Source: Synechococcus sp. Cruz-7E5 | Lineage (GTDB): Bacteria > Cyanobacteriota > Cyanobacteriia > PCC-6307 > Cyanobiaceae | Direction: 5' to 3' | DNA: 64,000 bases | Assembly (NCBI RefSeq): GCF_024345995.1 | Contig: NZ_JAGQCE010000001.1 | Coordinates: 248,001-312,000, forward strand | Shown: one piece after another, positions 25,460-32,329 of the stretch | Position numbering within the stretch: position 1 is the stretch's first letter | Layout of the letters: the number at the start of each line of letters is the position of its first letter | Made by a program: the position numbers and the translations under genes | The notes under the pieces: model-generated | The model's input: the letters and a program-made list of their open reading frames with translations, nothing else | The model's database searches: none | What the model was told of the DNA's origin: nothing

Positions 25460-27003
25460 TGACGGAGCCCAAGCCAGACCAACAGACCGGCACCTCCCTG
25501 GTCGATGTCTACGAACGGATCCTCAATCGTCTGCGCTCTCCCCGCGGCCGTCGTCGTTCCACAGGGAATGGCTTCGAGCAGGTGGTGCCCGTGAAGGTGG
25601 ATCTGGTCGGAGATCCCAGCACCTCTCCGGCGGCCAGCAGCAGCAGCGGTAATGGCAATGGCAGCGGCAGCACGCCTGTCGTCTCCCATCCCTTCCTCAC
25701 CTCCAGCTCCAGCGCTCCGGCCGGCACTGCCGCAGCCACCAGCGCCCTGGTCTCCGTTTCCGACTGGAGCTTCAACCAGCCCGTGCTGCTGAAGAAGAGT
25801 CCGCGGGCCTCCAGCCTGATCGTCTGGACGGCCGTGGGTGGTCTCAGTGCCTTCGGCATCTGGGCCGTGCTCGCACCACTCGGAGAAACCATCGCCGTGC
25901 AGGGCAAACTGCAGCCCGGCAGCAAGGTCAAAGCGGTGCAGGCCCCGGTGGCTGGAGTGATCGAAACCGTCTTGGTCAAAGATGGCCAGAGCGTGGAAGA
26001 GGGAGATGTGCTGATCCGCTACGACCTGCGCGATGCCACCAGCAAACTGACCGCCGCCGAAGCGATCCGCGCCAAACTTCTCAGTGAGAACCAGATCCTG
26101 GCCGCCTCCCTGGGCGATTCCTCAGCCTCAGGTCTGAGCGAGAACCAACAGCGGCAGCTCGACAATCAGGCCGATGATCTGCGCAGCCGGCGACGCCAGG
26201 CTGAAGAACAATTGAAGGCCAGCGAAGTTAAAATCGAAGGGCTTCGCACCAGCCTGGCCACAGCTGAGAACATCGCCCAGCGCTACGACGGCCTCTCCAG
26301 AAGCGGTGCCGTCAGCGAAGTGCAGGCCCTGGAGAATCGCAACAGGGCCAACGAATTGCGCACCCAACTGGCCACGGAGGAACGCACGGCCGAAGCCTTC
26401 AGGGCCGCGCTGGTTGGGGCCGAGGCGGCTCCGGGGGCTGATCTGCGCAGCCGCATCGAACTGAATTTACGCCAGCTCGCTGATCTCGACGGCCAGATCC
26501 GCCAGGCACGCCTTCAGCTGCAGTACAGCGTCCTGCGGGCACCGAAGGCCGGCGCCATCTTCGACATCGACATCTCGCAGGGTTCTGTGGTGGAAGCCAC
26601 CCAGACCCTGCTGAGGGTGGTGCCTGCCGATGCACTGGAGGCCAAGGTCTTCATTCCCAACAACGCCATTGGCTACATCACCCCAGGCCAGCGGGCCGAT
26701 CTTTCGCTGGAAACCTTCCCCTCCACTGACTTCGGCACCATCCCCGGCAAGGTGAAGAGCATTGGCTCCGATGCCCTCACCACCGAAGAGATGGCGCAGA
26801 CCCTCAGAACCGATACCAAGGGTCTCTTTTATCCAGCCGTGCTCACCTTGGATCAGCAAACGCTGCCCGGGATGAAAACACCGATTCAGCTCAAGCCCGG
26901 CATGGCGCTCACTGCCGATATCAAACTGCGCCAACGCAGCGTGATCAGCCTCTTCACCGGTTTCTTTGGTGATAAACGTCGTGATCTTGAGCGGTTGCGC
27001 TGA
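25459..27003 (+). CDS. HlyD-family membrane fusion protein
   Basis: A 514-residue periplasmic adaptor of type I secretion. A long low-complexity Ser/Gly region fills residues about 50-100 in the cytoplasmic tail. One membrane helix lies at about 118-140 (SLIVWTAVGGLSAFGIWAVL). Then comes the lipoyl-like half motif VKAVQAPVAGVIETVLVKDG, a long helical hairpin (about 195-360) and the second half with YSVLRAPKAGAIFDIDISQG. It links the ABC exporter to an outer-membrane TolC-like channel, which is not encoded in this window. Its ATG shares one base with the ABC stop (TGATG), and its own stop does the same with the next gene. A GTG three bases earlier is an alternative start. Confidence 0.9.
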   Translation: MTEPKPDQQTGTSLVDVYERILNRLRSPRGRRRSTGNGFEQVVPVKVDLVGDPSTSPAASSSSGNGNGSGSTPVVSHPFLTSSSSAPAGTAAATSALVSVSDWSFNQPVLLKKSPRASSLIVWTAVGGLSAFGIWAVLAPLGETIAVQGKLQPGSKVKAVQAPVAGVIETVLVKDGQSVEEGDVLIRYDLRDATSKLTAAEAIRAKLLSENQILAASLGDSSASGLSENQQRQLDNQADDLRSRRRQAEEQLKASEVKIEGLRTSLATAENIAQRYDGLSRSGAVSEVQALENRNRANELRTQLATEERTAEAFRAALVGAEAAPGADLRSRIELNLRQLADLDGQIRQARLQLQYSVLRAPKAGAIFDIDISQGSVVEATQTLLRVVPADALEAKVFIPNNAIGYITPGQRADLSLETFPSTDFGTIPGKVKSIGSDALTTEEMAQTLRTDTKGLFYPAVLTLDQQTLPGMKTPIQLKPGMALTADIKLRQRSVISLFTGFFGDKRRDLERLR

Positions 27004-27290
27004 TGCCGAAGCGCAGATCAAAGCCAGCGCCTGCAGACTGGTCGCGCTATCTACCTCCTGAGAAACGCCGCAAGGTTGTCGTGCAGGTATGGCTGCACAG
27101 ATTCCGCTCCCGCATGCGGCAGAGGAGCGTTCTGCTTCTGTTCATGCTGCTGGCTTATCTGGCCATCTGCCTGGGTCTGGCGCTGTGGGGAGTGCAAACC
27201 ATCGGTCTGCTTGCACTCACCCCGCTGCTGCTCACACCGCTGGTTGCCTATCTGGCCTACTGGCTGGTTTGGCGGGAGTTTCATGAGTGA
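27003..27290 (+). CDS. Small basic membrane protein coupled to the exporter
   Basis: A 95-residue protein I cannot assign. The first 40 residues are strongly basic (PKRRSKP, LPPEKRRKVVVQ, RFRSRMRQR). Two membrane helices follow: about 42-63 (SVLLLFMLLAYLAICLGLAL) and about 66-88 (TIGLLALTPLLLTPLVAYLA). The ends should face the cytoplasm by the positive-inside rule. Its start shares one base with the HlyD stop, making it the fifth coupled gene of the operon. It may be a stability or regulatory subunit of the exporter. After its stop lies 68 bases of gap with a short repeat of CTCAACTGGAAGCCG. Confidence 0.7.
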   Translation: MPKRRSKPAPADWSRYLPPEKRRKVVVQVWLHRFRSRMRQRSVLLLFMLLAYLAICLGLALWGVQTIGLLALTPLLLTPLVAYLAYWLVWREFHE

Positions 27291-27358
27291 ATCAGATTCA
27301 CTCATGAATCAGAGACAGAGACAGAGGCCGATTTCTCAACTGGAAGCCGGCAGATATC

Positions 27359-28501
27359 TCAACTGGAAGCCGATCGAGTCTTCAACGTGGTCAGCTCCTT
27401 CACCAACCAGGATGGCAGGGACCGCTCAACTCCAGCCACGTTCACCTTGCTGGGGGGGTAATACATCAAGGCAGCCACCAGGGCATTGAGCGCCCTGGCA
27501 TGGCTCAGTTCTGAAACGATCAGCCCCAACTGGCGACGGGCCGCTTCCTCTTCGGGGGGCAGGGGCTCCCGGCAAAATCCTGAGGCGATCAGGTTCTGGG
27601 TGAGCTGCCCGAACGGGGTGCGGTAGAGCGCTTCGAGTTGGGGGGTATCCACATCCAGCCACACCTGGGCCACCTGACGCCGCAGACCCGAGAGTTCCTG
27701 CTTGAGCTCGGCGTCGCCTGGATCAATGGCGTAGAGGTTGATCAATCCACTCATCCGTCCCAGGAATTCGTTGTTCTGAATCAATGCCATGCCCGCCTCG
27801 CCCCGCAGCTCGCCCAGCACCGGCAGGGTCTGATTCGAAGGGCGAGGGGCTGGCTGGGCCTCCGAGGGGGCCAGCAGAGCAGGGCCCGCTGACGATGCCG
27901 GCTGGCGTGAGGCCGCTTGCTGCCTCAGGGTGTCCAGCAGCTGGGGATCACAGCGCTCGGCATAATCCCGCTGCAACCATTCCGGCACCTGACGCAGCGG
28001 ATCAGCCACCCGCATGGCGTTGAGGTCGTAATAGGGAAGCACCGCCAGCAGCAGATTGGTGGTTTCGTGACTGCCGAACGCCTTGAGCAGCTTCTGGGAC
28101 AGCGCTGCCTTCCAGCGCTCGTCGTCGGCATTCAGGGGCAGGGCCGGCAGGACGCCGCTGAGCATCAGCCGATAGGCCTGGCCGATCGGGCCGGCGTAGA
28201 GCGTTTCCAGCTGATCCAGCGGCGCCGAGAGCCAGAAACGGGTGAAGCACATGCGTGCCGCCTGGGCGTCTTCGAGCGCCTGCTGATTCGGCGCCTGCTG
28301 CAGCTGGCTGAAAATGGCCTGCAGACGCCGCACCGACCAGGCCACCACCGGCACCGGCAGCAGCTCCTCGTCCTGGGCGAGGGTGTTCACCAGCCGGTTC
28401 ACCACGGGGGCCGCTGGCACCGCAGGCGGGGCGATCGCACCGACGTGGTGATCGGACCCATGGCCATTGTTGCGGCCGAGCAGGCGGCGAAGGAAAGGCA
28501 T
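27359..28501 (-). CDS. Unknown protein with an internal duplication
   Basis: A 380-residue protein of no family I recognise. It consists of two related halves. Half A spans about residues 52-180 and half B about 240-370, joined by an Ala/Pro/Ser-rich linker (about 195-225). Matching landmarks are FWLSAPLDQLETLYAGPIGQ with VWLDVDTPQLEALYRTPFGQ, LLLAVLPYY with LVAALMYYPP, and QVPEWLQRDY with SLPSWLVKEL. There is no signal peptide or membrane helix, so it should be cytoplasmic. It is transcribed towards the exporter operon and diverges from a GT4 gene 81 bases away. Position inside the glycosylation-export block is the only hint of function. Confidence 0.65.
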   Translation of the reverse strand: MPFLRRLLGRNNGHGSDHHVGAIAPPAVPAAPVVNRLVNTLAQDEELLPVPVVAWSVRRLQAIFSQLQQAPNQQALEDAQAARMCFTRFWLSAPLDQLETLYAGPIGQAYRLMLSGVLPALPLNADDERWKAALSQKLLKAFGSHETTNLLLAVLPYYDLNAMRVADPLRQVPEWLQRDYAERCDPQLLDTLRQQAASRQPASSAGPALLAPSEAQPAPRPSNQTLPVLGELRGEAGMALIQNNEFLGRMSGLINLYAIDPGDAELKQELSGLRRQVAQVWLDVDTPQLEALYRTPFGQLTQNLIASGFCREPLPPEEEAARRQLGLIVSELSHARALNALVAALMYYPPSKVNVAGVERSLPSWLVKELTTLKTRSASS

Positions 28502-28582
28502 GGACCGGCGAAATCACGGGATGTTGGGCGGACTTTACCGATTCCGGACAAGATTCCTTTGTCGCGAAGGCTGCCGCAGCGG

Positions 28583-29821
28583 ATGCAGATCCTCTTCATC
28601 CACCAGGCCTTTCCGGCACAGTTCAGCAGCTTCGTGGCTGACCTGATCAGCCGGGGCCATGAGGTGCATGGCATCGGTGCCTCCCCGGGCCGAGCGAGTC
28701 CTGAGGGTTGCCGCCATCACCTCTATGACGACCCCAGGCCCGAAGACCTGCCTGACGGCCTCAGTGATCCACAGCTGGAAGTCAGCCTGATCCGCGCCGA
28801 ACGGGTGGCTGAACTAGGCCAGACCCTCAGCCATCAGGGAGTCAAGCCCGATGTGGTGGTGGTCCACAGCGGCTGGGGAGAGGGTCTCTACCTGCGTGAT
28901 CTCTGGCCAGACGCTCTGCTGCTGGCCTATCCCGAGCTCTATGGCCAACCCGCCCTCCTCCAGCTCGACGATCCCGATGCGCCCCCGCCCACAGACCAGC
29001 GCCTGCGCCTGCTGAGGCGCCAGAACCTGCTGGCCCTGGCGGCCCTGGCGGACGCCGACGCGCTCTGGACCCCCACCCTGTTCCAGCGCAACAGCTTTCC
29101 CGCACCCTGGCGAGGCCGGCTGCAGGTGATCCATGAAGGAGTCGACACCCGACGCAACGCTCCCCAGCCGGGTCGCCGCATCCAGGCGCGCCACGACCTG
29201 GAGCTGGGCTCAGACGATCTCGTGCTCACCTTTGTGAGCCGCAGCCTCGAGCCCCTGCGGGGCTTCTGTCGTTTCATGCGTTCTCTGCCGCCCCTGCTGC
29301 AGGCCCACCCACGCCTGCAGGTGGTGGTGGTGGGCGGCGACGGCCACAGTTACAGCCCCCCCAGCCCCCATCCGCTCGGCTATCTCGGCGAGATGCGCGA
29401 GCAACTGGGCTCCAGCCTTGATCCCGACCGCTTCCACGCCCTGGGACTGCTGGAACCCGAGCAACTCACGGCCCTGCTCCAGGTGACCACGGTGCATGCC
29501 TACCTCTCCCACCCCTACGTGCTCTCCTGGAGCCTGCTGGAGGCCATGGCCTGCGCCGCTGTGGTGGTTGGTTCCGACACCGCCCCTGTGCGAGAGGTGA
29601 TCCAGCACCAACAAAATGGCCTGCTGGCTCCGCTTCACGATCTCGACAGGCTGGTGGCCACGATCGATGGCGTGCTGCGCGATCCGCCCGCCCACCGTCA
29701 TCTCGGCACAGCGGCCCGTCAAACGATTCTGAGCCGTTTTCGCCACGACAAAGGCCAACGCAGCTTCCACGACTGGCTGATCAGCCTGCGTCTGCTCCAA
29801 ACTGCCCGTGGTAAGCCCTGA
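28583..29821 (+). CDS. GT4-family glycosyltransferase
   Basis: A 412-residue GT-B glycosyltransferase. I choose the ATG at 28583 because the family begins there (QILFIHQAFPAQFSSFVADL); the open frame upstream of it is antisense to the divergent gene. Donor-domain landmarks are VVVVGGDGHSYS, GLLEPEQLTALLQ and SWSLLEAMACAAVVVGSDTA. Family 4 enzymes with this opening are frequent in cyanobacterial glycan loci. The last 41 bases overlap the end of the convergent TPR gene, so the two coding ends are read in both directions. Confidence 0.85.
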   Translation: MQILFIHQAFPAQFSSFVADLISRGHEVHGIGASPGRASPEGCRHHLYDDPRPEDLPDGLSDPQLEVSLIRAERVAELGQTLSHQGVKPDVVVVHSGWGEGLYLRDLWPDALLLAYPELYGQPALLQLDDPDAPPPTDQRLRLLRRQNLLALAALADADALWTPTLFQRNSFPAPWRGRLQVIHEGVDTRRNAPQPGRRIQARHDLELGSDDLVLTFVSRSLEPLRGFCRFMRSLPPLLQAHPRLQVVVVGGDGHSYSPPSPHPLGYLGEMREQLGSSLDPDRFHALGLLEPEQLTALLQVTTVHAYLSHPYVLSWSLLEAMACAAVVVGSDTAPVREVIQHQQNGLLAPLHDLDRLVATIDGVLRDPPAHRHLGTAARQTILSRFRHDKGQRSFHDWLISLRLLQTARGKP

Positions 29822-31178
29822 GCAGGCCATCAATCGCCTGCCGCCAGGATCCCGTGCTGGGTTGGCGAAACAAGCGCAGGCTCGGATACCAGGGGCTGTC
29901 ACTGCGGTCCCGCAACCAACGTGGATCGGCGCTCCAGGGCAGCAACACCCAGCCCGGCGCGCCCATCGCACCCACCAGGTGGGCCATGGCGGTATCCACG
30001 CTGATCACCAGGTCGAGCTGGGCCACCACCCGGGCAGTGGCGGCGAAATCTCCCAGGCCAAGACGGGGTAATGGCAACGGGAACCCCAGCGCCGCCGCCT
30101 GCTGCTCATCGTTGCCGTACTGCAGGGAGATCAGCTGGGCTCCGGCCTGCTGCAACCCCTCGAGCAACTGCAGCAGCGCGGCCGGCGGCAGGGATCGTTT
30201 GCGGTATTCCCTGTGGGTGAAGGGATCGTCGATCTTGCGACCCGACGCCCACACCAGCCCGACACGGGGTGCGGCTGGATGGCTGGTTGCCTCAGTGGAA
30301 TCGGTTGCTGGAAGCAACACCGCCCCGCCGCGCCCGCTAGCATCACCCCAGAGCGGGGAGTGCAACGCAAACCGGTTGGAACCTTCACCCATGCAGGGGA
30401 CGGGCAGGGGTGCCCCGCCCAGCTGGTGGGGCAGGCTCATCAACGGTCCGTGCGGCACGCCGTGGTCAGCCGTCTGGAGGACTTCGGCTTTGGCCAGCAC
30501 CCGCGGAGGCGTATCCAGCCAGGCCAGCCCCTCCGAGAGCAGGCGCACCAGGTTGGCTTCCACAGCCACGGTGATCGGGGTGCTGCGGCATCCAAGCGCC
30601 TCCGCCTGGCGGTCGCGGCGATCGGCAAGGGCCGGCAGCCAGCGCAGGTATTGGAGCGTGTCGCCGTAACCCTGCTCGCTCCACACCACCAGATCAGCAG
30701 CAGGATCCAGAGCGTCGAGGCTCAGATGCCCCCCCCACCAGGGCCCTGGCAGAAACGGGGTCCAATCCGAGAGCAGGCGTCGGTCTTCCGCATCGAGGTA
30801 GGCCTCCCCGTAGCGCTCCAGCCCGATCAGCACCTGGCTGCGACCCCAGCGCGCCTGGGGGCCATCGGCCTGGGCGTAATGGCCTTCGGCAGCCTCGAAC
30901 TCACGCAGGTCCAGACAGCAATGGCCCAGGCCGCAGAGCACCAGCGGATGGCTCGCTTCCAGCTGCAGGGCACGGCCATAACAACGAAGGGCTGCAGCGG
31001 GCAGGTCGGCCTGCCATAGGGCATGCCCCTGGTTGATCAGAGGCCTTGGATCAGCCGGGTGCTGGGCCTGGAGCTGGGCATAGGCAGCAGCGGCACCGAT
31101 CCAGTCATGGCGCAGCTCACAACGGCGAGCCTGCTGCAGCGGGCCCTGTCGGGAACCATCAGTGGCGCGCTGAACCAA
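29781..31178 (-). CDS. TPR protein with GT9-like glycosyltransferase domain
   Basis: A 465-residue protein. Residues about 1-130 are tetratricopeptide-like: LQAQHPADPRPLINQGHALW, AALRCYGRALQLEASHPLVL and CCLDLREFEAAEGHYAQADG. The C-terminal part (about 270-450) follows the pattern of the GT9/heptosyltransferase-like domain often fused to TPRs: VGLVWASGRKI, KRSLPPAALLQLLEGLQQAG and VVAQLDLVISVDTAMAHLVG with the D-T-A-x-x-H step, then PGWVLLPWSADPRWLRDRSD. Proteins of this plan are thought to glycosylate proteins or glycans in the cytoplasm. It converges on the GT4 gene with a 41-base overlap. Confidence 0.8.
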   Translation of the reverse strand: MVQRATDGSRQGPLQQARRCELRHDWIGAAAAYAQLQAQHPADPRPLINQGHALWQADLPAAALRCYGRALQLEASHPLVLCGLGHCCLDLREFEAAEGHYAQADGPQARWGRSQVLIGLERYGEAYLDAEDRRLLSDWTPFLPGPWWGGHLSLDALDPAADLVVWSEQGYGDTLQYLRWLPALADRRDRQAEALGCRSTPITVAVEANLVRLLSEGLAWLDTPPRVLAKAEVLQTADHGVPHGPLMSLPHQLGGAPLPVPCMGEGSNRFALHSPLWGDASGRGGAVLLPATDSTEATSHPAAPRVGLVWASGRKIDDPFTHREYRKRSLPPAALLQLLEGLQQAGAQLISLQYGNDEQQAAALGFPLPLPRLGLGDFAATARVVAQLDLVISVDTAMAHLVGAMGAPGWVLLPWSADPRWLRDRSDSPWYPSLRLFRQPSTGSWRQAIDGLLRAYHGQFGADAG

Positions 31179-31604
31179 GACTCCTCGCCTGAAGGCATGG
31201 ACAGTAGCGAGCGGGAAATTGGATGTCTGAGAACCCCGACGAAACCGAGCCGAGGCCAGAGCAATTGTTTGATAAGTAGTCCTTATCTTGTTTGTAAACT
31301 GTATTAAGCTGGCTAGGTCAAAATCGATGGCGGAGGGGAAGTTTCGTCGCTGGCGCTACATGAATGCCAAAACCATGTGGCTTCCACTACATACAAGTCC
31401 CAGAGCTTGCGTCGGCAGTCTCAAAGCTGAAGTCCAGAAGAATTCCTGGACAGAAGCTCGCACAGGATTTGTCTGCTAAGTTTTCGCCACGGCTCCAAGG
31501 GAGTTGGCTGCTTCTTCGCATTCCGCTGATGCTTCAAACGGCTTGATTCAACTCTCCCTTCTCAATTAATAATCAAATCAATTCACTCACAACCAAATTA
31601 AGCC
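31179..31604. other. Intergenic region before the calcium-loop gene
   Basis: A 426-base gap of lower GC than the flanking genes, between two divergent genes. It contains short plus-strand open frames (for example 31364-31546, 60 codons) with no family resemblance and no clear ribosome binding site. The last 60 bases before 31605 are AT-rich and likely hold the promoter and leader of the calcium-loop gene. I see nothing else certain. Confidence 0.5.
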
Positions 31605-32240
31605 ATGGCTGCTACCACCACCACCCTCTCTGGGAGTTATCTTGACAACTGGGAAGACTTCAAGGAAATATTCACCTCAAGTCTCGACCCGGACGGCGAT
31701 GGGAGAATTGGCTCCGGCAACAGAGGCCAAAGGGTTCAGCAAGTTGAAAGGCGCTTGGATCGTCTTGATCAATTCTTCAACGACAACCTTGGCGCAGAAC
31801 TTGAAATCTTCGGACCGGGAGTCCCTTCCCGCGAGGATTTCATCAAAGCCGTCGATCCCGATGGTGATGGCACTGTAGGAACCGGTGGCTCAGGAGGGCG
31901 TGCCCAGTCGGTAGACAGGGCACTCAGAATTTATGACAACGCATTCAGCCAGTTCAATCGGAATTCTCCAGCAGGTTCGAGTGCAAGCAGTGCAACTCTT
32001 TTTGGTGCTCCAGAATCGATCGGGCTGGGCGTTGAAGCCACCACCTCCAAGGGTCCGAAAGGAAAAGATGCTGTGATCTTTGGTGGCGCTGAGCCAACCT
32101 CCAGATTCTCCGATCTGGTCGGTTCCGAGCCCCAGGTTCTCTCGTCTCCCGACATTCTCGACATCGGTGGCCAGACCGAAATCGTCGATCCTTTCGCCAA
32201 CGACCCGGATCAGATCGATCTGTTCAAGAACAAGGGCTGA
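31605..32240 (+). CDS. Protein with two EF-hand-like calcium-loop repeats
   Basis: A 211-residue acidic protein. Two repeats cover about residues 17-60 and 76-118, each a short helix, a D-x-D-G-D-G loop (loop 1 at 28-39, loop 2 at 84-95) and a following helix (QRVQQVERRLDRLDQFFND; RAQSVDRALRIYDNAFSQFN). Both loops lack the usual Glu at position 12. The second half (about 120-211) is low-complexity and acidic, ending in an Asp-rich tail. There is no Sec signal. Small Ca-loop proteins without signal peptides are typical type I secretion cargo, and this gene sits 4.3 kb from a Cys-less ABC exporter. The gene has its own leader and ends at a strong terminator, so it is a monocistronic, probably well-expressed unit. 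The cargo role is inference. Confidence 0.7.
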   Translation: MAATTTTLSGSYLDNWEDFKEIFTSSLDPDGDGRIGSGNRGQRVQQVERRLDRLDQFFNDNLGAELEIFGPGVPSREDFIKAVDPDGDGTVGTGGSGGRAQSVDRALRIYDNAFSQFNRNSPAGSSASSATLFGAPESIGLGVEATTSKGPKGKDAVIFGGAEPTSRFSDLVGSEPQVLSSPDILDIGGQTEIVDPFANDPDQIDLFKNKG

Positions 32241-32272
32241 GTCATTCCATTCCTTTCAGACTCAGTTGCATG

Positions 32273-32306
32273 CCCCCTGCCGGAGAACTCCGGCAGGGGG
32301 TTTTTT
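32273..32306 (+). terminator. Rho-independent terminator of the calcium-loop gene
   Basis: A perfect 13-base inverted repeat (CCCCCTGCCGGAG at 32273-32285, its complement at 32288-32300) is followed at once by six T residues. It lies 33 bases after the stop codon. It also separates this transcript from the convergent clpB gene ending at 32330. Confidence 0.93.
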
Positions 32307-32329
32307 CTGGCCTCAGATCAGCGCCGGAT

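Noticed and set aside
31364-31546. Small 60-codon gene in the intergenic region
   Set aside because: No ribosome binding site, no family resemblance and no neighbour coupling; kept only as part of the intergenic description.
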